DNA from: Granulibacter bethesdensis | GTDB lineage: Bacteria > Pseudomonadota > Alphaproteobacteria > Acetobacterales > Acetobacteraceae | Length of the DNA stretch: 64,000 bases | Direction: 5' to 3' | Assembly (NCBI RefSeq): GCF_001889545.1 | Contig: NZ_CP018194.1 | Coordinates: 842,501-906,500 of the forward strand | In this document: one piece after another, positions 11,227 to 21,031 of the stretch | How the letters are laid out: every line of letters starts with the position of its first letter | Numbering within the stretch: position 1 is the first letter of the stretch | Position numbers and translations under genes: made by a program | The notes under the pieces: generated by a model | Seen by the model: the letters and a program-made list of their open reading frames with translations, nothing else | What the model was told of the DNA's origin: nothing | Database searches by the model: none

Positions 11227-14200
11227 TTATGGTTCAGCCGGCAATGGCAAAATCAGCCCACCCGGTTCATCACTGTCAGCAGAAATACCGTCCAGAATCC
11301 AAGGATGGCGCGTACGCATGTCGTTGATCAGATCTTCCTGATTCCGGCTTTTGTTCGTCGTCGTACGAAGCATGGATTCGCCATGCACCCGATAAAACCC
11401 AAGAATTTTATCCAGATGCTTCCCATACCAGCCATATTCAGCCATCCGGCACCATAGATCATAATCTTCCCAGCCCAGTGGCATGCGCTTATAGCCACCG
11501 ATATGGGCCCATGCGGACAGCCTGATCAGGGCTGTTGCATCAATGAAATTGCCGGGTCGGAAGATGGCGGGATTATAATCCCGCGTACTGAAGATCCCGT
11601 CACTATCATCGAATTCCTGCAGGGATGGATAGACATAGGCTGCATCCGTATCCTTGATAGCCTCATAAAGTCGTACCGCGGCTTCCGGCATCAGCTTGTT
11701 GTCGGCATCCAATGGCAGCACGAACAGCGTTTCCGCTGCGTTAAAGCCGGCATTGCGCGTCAGGCTCAGGCCTTGATTCGTCCTGTTTTTCAGGAGCACT
11801 GCCCGACCGAACCGGGCGGCATTGGTTTCCATCCAGTAACGCACGACTTCAAGAGAATCATCGGTTGAACAGTCATCAATGACAACCAGATGCAACTGCT
11901 CGACCGTCTGGTCGCGCACAGATTCGAGTGCTTCCAGTACGTACTGACGGTAATTGTAGACGGGAATGATAACCGTCATTTCCGCATCCCGCAGGCTGTC
12001 ATGGAAGAAGACAGTTTCTGTTTCAGGAATTTCAGGAAGCGGATGCGGCGATGCCTGCCGATGTTTTATTTCGCGCTCAAAGGCCCATGCTGCCGCACGG
12101 CCTGGACGCAGCATCTGGTCAAGCCAGCCCGCGACAAGTTCGGTGCGCCCATCAGGGCCATAGCGCCAGAGCACATCATGATATGCCGCCCGGGCCATAT
12201 CCCGACGCGCTTCGGGATTGTTGAGCAGATGATCCAGCGCATCAGCCCATTCCTGTGGGCTGTCTGCCAGCATACCGGTGACTCCATGACGGATGGCGTC
12301 ACGATATGGAACAGTCGGGGAGGCAATGGTTGGCACCCCGACAAGAGCCGCTTCGAAATACTTCAGCTCGCTTTTGGCCTCACAAAAAACATTTCCGACT
12401 TCCAAGGGGGCCAGATTGATGTCGAAGCGCGCTATTTCTGTGGGGAGGTTTTCAAGCGGCACCAGCTCGCGCCATTCAATCTGATGCTCCATGGCATGCA
12501 GATCGGGGAATTCCTCAATATCCATGGCAGGCCACGGACCTCGCCGGAACAGAACCAGACGGCGATCCGGATCAGCCTTCAGGGCTGCCGCAACGATGGG
12601 GGCAATCTGGGCAAAATCTTTCTGGTGAGTGCGGCTTCCCCCTGCATAGCCGATGCGGACCATCGGCGTCCGCCCGTGTATATGACGCGTACGAACGGCA
12701 TTGCGGGATGTGCTCCACGTCGATTCCACAAAGCCATTCGGGATCAGGAAGGTGGCCTTCTGGCGACGGTGCATTCTGGCGGCCATTGGCAGGGTGGGTG
12801 CGGTGCAGAAATCGGCAATGCGCATCATCTGCTGCACGCGGGAGAAAAGCCGCTTGACGTCTTTTTCAGCGTAATTCTGTGAGCGGATTCCGTCGATAAT
12901 GGTCTTTTCCGCAAAAGCAGGCTCAAACATCAGATCGTCACAGTCGAATACGATCGGCAGCTTGCGACCATTGGCACGATGGAAAATAATTTCCGTATCA
13001 GGCGTCCATTGGCTACGCCAGATATAGATAATATCAGCTTCGGCCATTTCGTGGCCGTCTCTGGCTTCGGGAATGGTGCAAATGGTAGCCCTGCCGCCCG
13101 CAGCACGAATAGCTTCGGCAAAGTAAACGACGCGATAGAAATGCCCCGCCGTATGTGGCTCACCGGAGATACACAGAACGTAGGGCTTACGTTTGTCGTC
13201 TGCAGTCAAGACTGGCGGCTGAATGACTTCGTCCGCTTCGGGGGGGCTGTCTGCGTCTGTGTCGTAGTCCGTGAGGACTGGTTCCGGCTCTGTGACCGGC
13301 GCTTCGGCATGAGAGGAGGGCGCGATCTGGCGCTGTTCGCTTCTGCCATGCAGCTCATAATGCTCCAGCGCCGTCAAACCGGCACTGATCGAATCCGGAT
13401 ACCGCCGGATATAGAATGTGGTAGAGAAATCTGGTCCGGGATCCCGTTCTTCCTGGGTTCCGTACAGAATATAATGGATAACCGGATCAATTTTACTGCT
13501 ATCCAGATCCTGATACGTATCCAGATACCAGCGCGCATCGAACAGAGGACTATCCTTGATGATGCGATAGGCACGTTTGATCCGTTTTCTGTTGCGATAT
13601 CGGACCGCTAATGAGGAAGGTACGATTTTTTGCACAACAGTTGAGAATAACGAGCGCTGAGGCTGTTGCTGGGCGATGGCCAGGCGCATCCGCAGCAGGC
13701 CGGCTTCCTCCAGATGCAGATCCCGTTCGCGCTGCAATGCCTGTGTATGGTTGACGGCATCGGCAAGCTGTAGATGAGCATGGGCAATCTGGTGGTGGGC
13801 GTTATCCAACTGCTGACGGATATTCTCGGATTGCTGGCCGGCATTCTGCAGGGCATTCCAGGTCTGACGAAGCTCATGCTCCACCACGGCAAGTGTCTGC
13901 CGGGTATTGATCAGGGCAGCCCGTGTGGTGCCCCGTTCCTGTTCAACCCATTTCAGACGCCGATACTGTTCGGCAATAATCTGATGATCTTTGGCGAAGC
14001 CGGCCTGAATATTCGCGACCTCTGCTTCCCGATGTTCCTTGAGCGCCTTCAACTCGTCAAGCTGGGCATAGATTTTCCTGTCCAGATCGCTGGTATGGAT
14101 AAAAAGACTTTCGGGCGTTTCGGGGAGCGGCGCATCCGAAGCAATGGCCAGCAGGTAGGTCGCCCGCGGCAGGCCGTTGGATGCTTCAGCATGCATGTCG

Positions 14201-14862
14201 CCACGATGCTCGATCACCAGCGGCAGCGAACTGGCGGGCATGGCCAGCCCCGGCAAAGCCGGAATCTGTTCGGCTGCAATCGCGCTGCCAATGAAGGCGC
14301 GTTGTCCCATGGAGCGGACATGGCTGAAGTTCGATAACAGCAGGGAGTGAAATTCAAGCCGCGTCAGTTCGTGTACATGGTGCGGATTGGAGCCTTGGTC
14401 AGGGGGGGAATAAATATCGCGTTCGGGGCTGGACATAATCAACAGACCGCCCGGGCGGAGCACCCTGCGCAGTTCGGCCATAAAAGATTGATGGTCGTAT
14501 AAATGCTCTATGGTTTCAAAAGAAACTATTCTATCAACTGAATGGTCAGGTAATGGAATGGCAGTTCCGCTGCCTTCTACGAAAGTGAGGTTGGGGCGAT
14601 GGTAGTGCAAACGAGCATGGGCAATTGCATCCTGAGCGATGTCTACCCCGGTGACGGAGCGTGCCACCTGAGCCAGAATAGCCGCCCCATATCCTTCGCC
14701 AGAGGCAATATCGAGCACATCCAACCCACGGCAGAAATGCCGGGCCAGATAATAGCGGTGCAAATGTTCAATCTCGATGCGGCCAGATACGGTTGAGGTA
14801 AAGCGCTCACCGGTAAATTCGAGACCATCGCTGGCTCGTTCCTGGCGGAAGATTTCTCCCAA
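11227..14862 (-). CDS. Giant methyltransferase / coiled-coil / two-glycosyltransferase protein
   Basis: This 1211-residue protein joins four parts. Residues 1-200 form a class I SAM methyltransferase (motif I VLDIASGEGYGAA; later RVLRPGGLLIMSSPERD). Residues about 260-405 are a long coiled coil rich in Gln, His and Ala. A linker around 440-520 contains FDARWYLDTYQDLD and FYIRRYPD, motifs recurrent in large glycan-synthesis proteins. About 560-890 is a GT4-like transferase (FDCDDLMFEP; later FCEAKSELKYFEAALVGVP). About 930-1150 is a GT2 domain (MTVIIPVYNYRQYVLEALES, DDCSTDDS, LPLDADN). No signal peptide is present, so it should act in the cytoplasm on a lipid-linked glycan. It could extend and methyl-cap a chain with length set by the coiled coil; that is inference by analogy with chain-terminating methyltransferases. 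Confidence 0.8.
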   Translation of the reverse strand: MGEIFRQERASDGLEFTGERFTSTVSGRIEIEHLHRYYLARHFCRGLDVLDIASGEGYGAAILAQVARSVTGVDIAQDAIAHARLHYHRPNLTFVEGSGTAIPLPDHSVDRIVSFETIEHLYDHQSFMAELRRVLRPGGLLIMSSPERDIYSPPDQGSNPHHVHELTRLEFHSLLLSNFSHVRSMGQRAFIGSAIAAEQIPALPGLAMPASSLPLVIEHRGDMHAEASNGLPRATYLLAIASDAPLPETPESLFIHTSDLDRKIYAQLDELKALKEHREAEVANIQAGFAKDHQIIAEQYRRLKWVEQERGTTRAALINTRQTLAVVEHELRQTWNALQNAGQQSENIRQQLDNAHHQIAHAHLQLADAVNHTQALQRERDLHLEEAGLLRMRLAIAQQQPQRSLFSTVVQKIVPSSLAVRYRNRKRIKRAYRIIKDSPLFDARWYLDTYQDLDSSKIDPVIHYILYGTQEERDPGPDFSTTFYIRRYPDSISAGLTALEHYELHGRSEQRQIAPSSHAEAPVTEPEPVLTDYDTDADSPPEADEVIQPPVLTADDKRKPYVLCISGEPHTAGHFYRVVYFAEAIRAAGGRATICTIPEARDGHEMAEADIIYIWRSQWTPDTEIIFHRANGRKLPIVFDCDDLMFEPAFAEKTIIDGIRSQNYAEKDVKRLFSRVQQMMRIADFCTAPTLPMAARMHRRQKATFLIPNGFVESTWSTSRNAVRTRHIHGRTPMVRIGYAGGSRTHQKDFAQIAPIVAAALKADPDRRLVLFRRGPWPAMDIEEFPDLHAMEHQIEWRELVPLENLPTEIARFDINLAPLEVGNVFCEAKSELKYFEAALVGVPTIASPTVPYRDAIRHGVTGMLADSPQEWADALDHLLNNPEARRDMARAAYHDVLWRYGPDGRTELVAGWLDQMLRPGRAAAWAFEREIKHRQASPHPLPEIPETETVFFHDSLRDAEMTVIIPVYNYRQYVLEALESVRDQTVEQLHLVVIDDCSTDDSLEVVRYWMETNAARFGRAVLLKNRTNQGLSLTRNAGFNAAETLFVLPLDADNKLMPEAAVRLYEAIKDTDAAYVYPSLQEFDDSDGIFSTRDYNPAIFRPGNFIDATALIRLSAWAHIGGYKRMPLGWEDYDLWCRMAEYGWYGKHLDKILGFYRVHGESMLRTTTNKSRNQEDLINDMRTRHPWILDGISADSDEPGGLILPLPAEP

Positions 14863-14974
14863 CCGTTTTCTCCTCTTAAAGATGCTTTGTTATTAAATAT
14901 CCAGGCCTGCAAACCTGTATATTCCTGCCGTGACATGCGATCATGTGCAAGTGCAGTTCCTCTGACCATCCTGT

Positions 14975-17900
14975 TTGTTGGCGGATATAAACATTAAGGG
15001 CTTTTACATTTTGTCTGGCCAGCGATCGACTGAAGCAGAACTTGACCTTTTACGCGAAGAGCTGGCTCAGGCCAGGCTTTCAGAGGCTGAGTTAAGGGGG
15101 CAGGTGGCCGTCCTGACGGCCCAACTGGATATGGCCCGGATATCAGGGCTGGCCCGTCAGCAGGATAGCAGGCCGGATTGGGGGCGACTGCACAGAAAAA
15201 TATCAAGGGATTTAAAGCGTTCAGTCAGCAGGCTACTGGGCAAATCGCCCTCTCCATCGTCGACAGGGCCTGATGTGCCCATTCTTCGGATCGACAAAGA
15301 CACTTTCCGCGAACAGGCGCGGCAGGAACTGGAAAGTTTTCTGGATTCGGATGAGCGTCTGATTTTCTATGGCGGCGAGACTCCGGACATCTCGATTTTG
15401 CTGGTGCTTTATAACCAGGCCCCCCTGACCTACCGATGCCTGCGTTCGATCATGCAGTACGCTGCCCCTCTACAGGTGCGAGTCGTCATTGCAGATAATG
15501 CGTCGTCTGATGAGACATCGCGTCTGCTGGACCGTATTGATGGGGCGGTGATCCTCAGGAACAAGGATAACCTCCATTTCCTGCGCGGGGTCAATCTGGC
15601 CGCGGACCATGCGGCGGGCCCGGGGCTGCTGTTGCTCAACAATGATGCCATGCTGCGGCCGGGCACGTTGCAGGCGGCATGGAATGCGCTGAACGCCGCG
15701 CCGGATATCGGTGCGGTTGGCGGGCCCATCATTCTGCCGGATGGTACCTTGCAGGAGGCCGGCAGCATTATCTGGAGCGATGGCACCTGCCTTGGCTATG
15801 GAAGGGGGCGGAGCCCTCTGGAGGCGGAGTTCCAGTTCAGGCGGGACGTGGATTATTGCTCCGGTGCTTTCCTGCTGGTGCGGAGAAAGGCGTTCGAGGC
15901 GCTGGGCAGGCTGGATACGGCCTTTGTACCTGCTTATTACGAGGAAACTGATTTCTGCATGCGGTTGCGGGCAGCCGGATACAGAATCGTCTATGAGCCT
16001 GATGCCGCGATTGATCACTTTGAGTTTGCCAGTGCGACCTCTTCCGCCTCGGCACTGGCATTGCAGGCAACGAACTACGAACGTTTCAGAACCCGCCATA
16101 AGGAGACATTGAAGCGCGAGCATCATGCGCCCGGAACTGATCCCCTGTTTGCCCGCGCGCGGAACAGTGGAAAGGGCCGTGTGCTGGTTATTGACGATCG
16201 GGTTCCGTTTCCGTCCCTCGGCGCAGGTTATCCCCGTGCGGCAGAACTGACTCTGGCTCTGGTCGCGGAGGGCTGGTCGGTTACCTATTATCCGCTTCTG
16301 ACCCCCAACGATTCCTGGGACGAGATCTACACTCTGTTTCCAAGGGAGGTGGAGGTTGTCCTGAATGAAGGGGTGGATGGGCTGCACCGTCTGATTGATG
16401 CAAGGGATGGCTATTACGACACGATTTTCGTCAGCCGCCCGCATAATATGCGGCTGTTTCTGGACCATATTTCCGCCCGCCCGTCTGCCCGCCTGATTTA
16501 TGATGCGGAGGCAGTTTTCGCGCAGCGCAGCATCCTCCAGATGATGCTGGAAGGTAATCCTCCCAGTGCCGCCAGACGAAAGGAGATGCTGGAGGCGGAA
16601 ATGAGCATGGCCCGTCTGGCGGACCGTATTGTCACCGTCTCTCCGCATGAAAAAATTCTGTTCGCGCAGGGAGGCTGTGCAGATGTCCATGTGCTGGGCC
16701 ATGCACAGGCACCGGCCCCTACCAGGAACGGCTTCAATCAGAGATCGGGTTATCTGTTCGTCGGTGCGCTTGATGACGATCCATCCCCAAATCTGGACAG
16801 CCTGTTGTGGTTTGCCAGCGATGTCATGCCGTTATTGGTCAGAGCGATGCCGGAGAGCTGGACCCTGCAGGTGGCTGGCAGGGCAGGCGCACGCCGTGCC
16901 AAGGCGCTTCAGGGGCCCCATATTGTCATATTGGGCAGAGTCGAGGATCTGGACGCGCTGTACGAGACGGCCAGGGTTTTTATTGCGCCCACCCGCTATG
17001 CGGCCGGTATTCCCTTAAAAGTCTGTGAAGCAGCGGCACGCGGGGTTCCTGTGGTGGCCACAGGCCTTCTGGCCCGCCAGCTCGGCTGGACGCATGAGAC
17101 AGAGTTGCTGGTTGCCGATAATGCGGAGGAATTTGCAGAAGCCTGCGCTCGTCTGTATCGGGATCAGGCTCTGTGGGAGCGGCTTCGTCAGGCCGCAATG
17201 AAGCGTGTTGAGCAGGAATACAGCCCGGATTTCTTCAGAAACCGGGTGGCGGAGATCATGTCCACTGCCATAGAGAGCCATGCCCAGCGGCATGTGCCGG
17301 ATGCATGGCCTGTGACGGCTTCCTCTGCACTGGTCAGCACGGTGGCTGCGGATGGCAGGCAAGCGCCAAGCCGAATGGCAGTCGCCCGTTATCAGGTGCA
17401 TCGTGTTCTGAGGCTTGTAAGGGGGGCCAGGCAGTATGCGGCGCGTCATGGCCTGTCGAAAACGATCCAGCGGGTGTGGCTTGAGATTCTGAAACGCGCC
17501 GGGAAGCGTAACTTCAGCCTCTGGAGCCAGTTTTACGATACGCTGGATGACAAGGATATTGCGGCCATCCATCGGCATATGGACAAGTTGGTGGAGCGCC
17601 CGACCTTCGATGTGCGTATACGCTGGGATGGTGATGAGGCTGCGCTGCGGGCTTGCGTTACGTCACTGCAGGAGCAGTCATATCAACGCTGGACGATGAC
17701 GCTGTTGCCAGCATCCGGAGCTTCTCCACTCCCTGACTGGTGGCAGGCGCTGGCACAGGAAGACAGTCGATTCTCGTCATTGCTGCCCACCGGAAAAATA
17801 AGGCGGCGTTTTTACACGGTGCTGCTGGAGCCGGGGGACCAGTTACGCTCCCACGCCCTGTATCTGCTGGCGGCTGAAGCGGATCAGGCGCCGGGCGCCG

Positions 17901-19135
17901 TCATGCTCTACACGGATGATGAGATTGCCGGGGCAGAGGTTCAACCGCATTTCTATCCGGAATGGTCCGAGGAAAGCCTGCGTGATCCCTGCGCGCTGGA
18001 TGGTCTGGTGGCCATCAGAAGTGATCTTCTTCCTGATGGCGATTTGCTGACGGGGGCACTGTGGCGGCATCGTGTGTGGACACAGGCTGTGGCTGGTTCT
18101 GAACCGGCGGATGTGCGCCACATAGCCTATATCGCCATCCAGAGAAGGGTTCGGGCGACACCTGACCGGGTGGAATGGCTCGAAACCCTGCAGGCGCAAT
18201 GCCCGGATGGTGCACACATTGTCGACGCACCGCATGGGCCGCGTATTGTCTATCCGCTGCCCGCTCAGCCGCCACTGGTGAGTATCATTATTCCTACCAA
18301 GGATCAGGCGGCACTGGTGCGACAATGCGTCGAAGGGCTGCTTTACAGGACGGACTATCCTGCGATCGAGGTGATCATCGTCGATAACGGCAGTGTTGAG
18401 CCTGCGACGGCCCGTGTTCTGAAAGATCTTCAGAGCGATGATGATCGCGTCTCGGTTCTGCGTGATGATGGCCCCTTCAATTATTCAGCCCTCAACAACA
18501 AGGCAGCCAGGCTGACGAAAGGCGAGATAATCGCTCTGGTCAATAACGACATCGTGGTGAGGGAGCCGGGCTGGCTGCGGGAGATGGTGTCACAACTGCT
18601 GCGACCGAATGTCGGTGTGGTGGGGGCCAAGCTGCTCTATGGCAATGGCACGGTGCAGCATGCTGGCGTGATCACTGGCCTGCATGGCGGTGTGGCATCC
18701 CATGTCTTCCGGCAAAGCCCCCCCGATGCCGAAGGCTATGATCGCCGGCTTGTCCGTGTGCAGGATATGTCCTGCGTAACGGCGGCCTGCATGCTCATCA
18801 GGCGCGATGTGTTCGAAACTGTGGGCGGGCTGGATGAGAAGAACCTGCCTGTTTCCTACAATGACGTAGATTTCTGCCTGCGTGTGAAACAGGCTGGCTG
18901 GCGTATCCTGTGGACCCCTTATGCGGTGCTGGATCATCTGGAATCCATCAGCCGTGGCGAGGACACACAGCAATCCAACGCCGAGCGTGCGCATCGGGAG
19001 TATCTCTATATGCTGCGGCAGTGGGAGCATGTGCTGGGGCAGGATCCCGCCTACAACCCCAATCTGTCATTACAGACGGAGTTCACGCTGTCTTATCCGC
19101 CCCGGATCCGTAAGCCCTGGCATCGCTACAAATAA
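14975..19135 (+). CDS. Giant multi-domain glycosyltransferase (GT2-GT4-GT2)
   Basis: The roughly 1386-residue protein starts with a short coiled coil (about 18-50). A GT2 domain follows at about 125-370 (ISILLVLYNQAPLTYRCLRS, IADNASSDE, LLNNDAML). A GT4-like domain spans about 395-760 (VLVIDDRVPFPSLGAGYPRA; later FIAPTRYAAGIPLKVCEAAA). A degenerate half-GT2 region lies at about 870-1080, and a second full GT2 domain at about 1100-1370 (VSIIIPTKDQAALVRQCVE, VDNGSVEP, NNDIVV). Both full GT2 domains keep the D-x-D-like pocket and the late ED/ND motif (YYEETDFCMRL; SYNDVDFCLRV). The start is uncertain: TTG 14975 lacks a clear ribosome site, while TTG 15011 has AAGGG ten bases upstream. It is divergent from the other giant gene with only about 110 bases between, so one control region may serve both. 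Confidence 0.82.
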   Translation: MLADINIKGFYILSGQRSTEAELDLLREELAQARLSEAELRGQVAVLTAQLDMARISGLARQQDSRPDWGRLHRKISRDLKRSVSRLLGKSPSPSSTGPDVPILRIDKDTFREQARQELESFLDSDERLIFYGGETPDISILLVLYNQAPLTYRCLRSIMQYAAPLQVRVVIADNASSDETSRLLDRIDGAVILRNKDNLHFLRGVNLAADHAAGPGLLLLNNDAMLRPGTLQAAWNALNAAPDIGAVGGPIILPDGTLQEAGSIIWSDGTCLGYGRGRSPLEAEFQFRRDVDYCSGAFLLVRRKAFEALGRLDTAFVPAYYEETDFCMRLRAAGYRIVYEPDAAIDHFEFASATSSASALALQATNYERFRTRHKETLKREHHAPGTDPLFARARNSGKGRVLVIDDRVPFPSLGAGYPRAAELTLALVAEGWSVTYYPLLTPNDSWDEIYTLFPREVEVVLNEGVDGLHRLIDARDGYYDTIFVSRPHNMRLFLDHISARPSARLIYDAEAVFAQRSILQMMLEGNPPSAARRKEMLEAEMSMARLADRIVTVSPHEKILFAQGGCADVHVLGHAQAPAPTRNGFNQRSGYLFVGALDDDPSPNLDSLLWFASDVMPLLVRAMPESWTLQVAGRAGARRAKALQGPHIVILGRVEDLDALYETARVFIAPTRYAAGIPLKVCEAAARGVPVVATGLLARQLGWTHETELLVADNAEEFAEACARLYRDQALWERLRQAAMKRVEQEYSPDFFRNRVAEIMSTAIESHAQRHVPDAWPVTASSALVSTVAADGRQAPSRMAVARYQVHRVLRLVRGARQYAARHGLSKTIQRVWLEILKRAGKRNFSLWSQFYDTLDDKDIAAIHRHMDKLVERPTFDVRIRWDGDEAALRACVTSLQEQSYQRWTMTLLPASGASPLPDWWQALAQEDSRFSSLLPTGKIRRRFYTVLLEPGDQLRSHALYLLAAEADQAPGAVMLYTDDEIAGAEVQPHFYPEWSEESLRDPCALDGLVAIRSDLLPDGDLLTGALWRHRVWTQAVAGSEPADVRHIAYIAIQRRVRATPDRVEWLETLQAQCPDGAHIVDAPHGPRIVYPLPAQPPLVSIIIPTKDQAALVRQCVEGLLYRTDYPAIEVIIVDNGSVEPATARVLKDLQSDDDRVSVLRDDGPFNYSALNNKAARLTKGEIIALVNNDIVVREPGWLREMVSQLLRPNVGVVGAKLLYGNGTVQHAGVITGLHGGVASHVFRQSPPDAEGYDRRLVRVQDMSCVTAACMLIRRDVFETVGGLDEKNLPVSYNDVDFCLRVKQAGWRILWTPYAVLDHLESISRGEDTQQSNAERAHREYLYMLRQWEHVLGQDPAYNPNLSLQTEFTLSYPPRIRKPWHRYK

Positions 19136-19142
19136 GCGAGGC

Positions 19143-20966
19143 TCAGCCCTGCTCAAGCTGTTCCTTGAGCAGGGCAATGTTCAGCCAGCGCTCTTCCGTC
19201 TCAGCCAGCGCTGCCTCGGCGGTGGCCAGTGCTTCAGATGTTTTCGAGAAGGTGGCCGGGTCTTTCCGGAACAGATCAGCATCCTCCAGCCTGCCTCGCA
19301 GCCGGGCGATCTCCTCCTCCAGCGCGGCAATTTTGGCGGGCAGCGTATCGAAGGCATGCTGATCTTTATAGGATAGCCTGCCCTTTGGTGACGGCGCTCT
19401 GGCGGCAGCCTGCGCTGGTTTGGTGCGGGGAGCAGCCGGTTTTCCGGTCGTGCCGGATATAGGGGCATCGCCAACGCCCTGACCGCGCTGCGCCACCATA
19501 TCGCTGTAGCCACCGGCATATTCTGTCCAGACGCCGTTGCCTTCGGCGACCACGACGCTGCCGACGGTACGATCCAGAAAATCACGGTCATGGCTGACGA
19601 TGATGACGGTGCCGGGATGATCGGCGATGATCTCCTGCAGCAGTTCCAGCGTTTCCAGGTCGAGATCGTTGGTGGGTTCATCCAGCACCAGCAAATTGCA
19701 GGGCTTTGCCAGCGCCCTGGCCAGCATGAGCCGCCCGCGTTCTCCGCCTGACAGCACCCCGACCGGTGTGCGGGCCTGTTCCGGTTTGAACAGGAAATCC
19801 TTCATATAGCCGATGACATGGCGGTTTTGACCGTTGACGATGACCTGATCGCCGCGCCCTTCCGTGAGCGTATCGGCGAGGGTGCGGCTATCATCCAGAC
19901 TGGCGCGGCGCTGGTCGAGCGTTTCGACCACCAGATTGGTGCCCAGCTTGATCGTGCCGGTATCGGGTTCGAGCGTACCGGTCAGCAGGGAAAGGAGAGT
20001 GGTTTTGCCGGCCCCGTTGCGCCCGACGATGCCGATTCGGTCCCCACGCAGCACGCGCAGGGTCAGATGGTCGATGACAGGCTTGCCGGAGAAGCTTTTG
20101 GAGATTGTCTCGGCATCGATCACGATCTTCCCCGAAAGCTGAGCATCCGCGGCGTTCATCTTGAGGGCGGAGTGACCAGGCCTGGTCTCCCTGAACCGCG
20201 CTCGCAGGGAGTGCAGATCACCCAGCCGTTTCTGGTTTCGTTTGCGCCGGGCCGTTACACCGTAGCGAAGCCAGTCTTCTTCCATGGCGATCTTGCGGCC
20301 GAGCTTGTGGTGATCGCGCTCTTCCTGCTCCAGCACCTGATCACGCCATTCCTCGAAATGGGAAAAGCCCTGATCCAGCCGGCGGGTGATGCCGCCATCA
20401 ATCCAGACGATGGAACGGGAGAGATCGGTGAGCAGCTTCCGGTCATGGCTGATCAATACCAATGCACCCCGCATGGATTTCAGCTCGGCTTCCAGCCATT
20501 CGATAGCGGGGAGATCAAGATGGTTGGTCGGCTCATCCAGCAGCAGAATGTCGGGATCAGGGGCAAGCGCCCGTGCCAACGCGGCTCGGCGTACCTCCCC
20601 ACCGGAGAGGTTGACGGGCGCGCGCTCACCATCCAGCCCCAGCTGCTCCAGCAGATAGGCGGCGCGATACGGATCGTCGGAAGGGCCTTGCCCGGCTGTC
20701 ACATAATCCAGCAGCGTAGCATGGCCGCTCAGGTCGGGTTCCTGCGGCAGATAGCGCACAGTCGTGCCCGGCTGAACGAAACAGGTTCCGCTATCCGGCT
20801 TCAGCAATCCGGCGGCGACCTTCAGAAATGTGGATTTGCCAGAGCCGTTGCGCCCGACCAGACACAACCGGTCGCCGGCAGAAACATTGAGTTCCGCCCC
20901 GGTCAGCAGCGGTGCGCTGCCCAGAGACAGATGAATATCACTCAGAAGAAGAAGGGGAGGGGCCAT
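19143..20966 (-). CDS. uup: ABC-F family ATPase (Uup-like)
   Basis: Two ATP-binding cassettes lie in one 607-residue chain without membrane segments. Walker A motifs are GRNGSGKST and GRNGAGKTT, signatures are LSGGEVRRA and LSGGERGRL, and both Walker B motifs run into LLDEPTNHLDL and VLDEPTNDLDL. A basic, Pro/Ala-rich linker and a C-terminal coiled coil (about 545-600) are typical of Uup. ABC-F proteins act on ribosomes; Uup has been linked to ribosome assembly and transposon excision. ATG 20966 begins right before the first cassette; an upstream in-frame TTG at 21017 would add 17 unlike residues. It is convergent with the glycosyltransferase gene and shares a 3' hairpin with it. Confidence 0.9.
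   Translation of the reverse strand: MAPPLLLLSDIHLSLGSAPLLTGAELNVSAGDRLCLVGRNGSGKSTFLKVAAGLLKPDSGTCFVQPGTTVRYLPQEPDLSGHATLLDYVTAGQGPSDDPYRAAYLLEQLGLDGERAPVNLSGGEVRRAALARALAPDPDILLLDEPTNHLDLPAIEWLEAELKSMRGALVLISHDRKLLTDLSRSIVWIDGGITRRLDQGFSHFEEWRDQVLEQEERDHHKLGRKIAMEEDWLRYGVTARRKRNQKRLGDLHSLRARFRETRPGHSALKMNAADAQLSGKIVIDAETISKSFSGKPVIDHLTLRVLRGDRIGIVGRNGAGKTTLLSLLTGTLEPDTGTIKLGTNLVVETLDQRRASLDDSRTLADTLTEGRGDQVIVNGQNRHVIGYMKDFLFKPEQARTPVGVLSGGERGRLMLARALAKPCNLLVLDEPTNDLDLETLELLQEIIADHPGTVIIVSHDRDFLDRTVGSVVVAEGNGVWTEYAGGYSDMVAQRGQGVGDAPISGTTGKPAAPRTKPAQAAARAPSPKGRLSYKDQHAFDTLPAKIAALEEEIARLRGRLEDADLFRKDPATFSKTSEALATAEAALAETEERWLNIALLKEQLEQG
19146..19175. terminator. Perfect hairpin inside the 3' end of uup
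   Basis: A perfect 12-base stem (GCCCTGCTCAAG / CTTGAGCAGGGC) with a six-base loop lies within the last codons of uup and 11 bases after the stop of the convergent glycosyltransferase gene. It has no T run. Placement suggests a shared 3' end or terminator built into coding sequence. Confidence 0.45.
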
Positions 20967-20993
20967 GGCCCCGCTTTTACGCCCTGTATCAGC

Positions 20994-21020
20994 CGGTTGG
21001 CGAGAGGGGGCCGCCAACCG
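20994..21020 (-). terminator. Hairpin downstream of otsA
   Basis: A perfect nine-base inverted repeat (CGGTTGGCG / CGCCAACCG) lies between the otsA stop and the uup start. It has no following T run, so it may attenuate, stabilise or only partly terminate the trehalose transcript before uup. Confidence 0.4.
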
Positions 21021-21031
21021 TATTCAGTCAT

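Noticed and set aside
15470-16702. 410-codon minus-strand frame
   Set aside because: It is antisense to the giant glycosyltransferase, lacks any family motif, and has low-complexity Arg/Gln/His composition typical of a shadow frame in GC-rich DNA.
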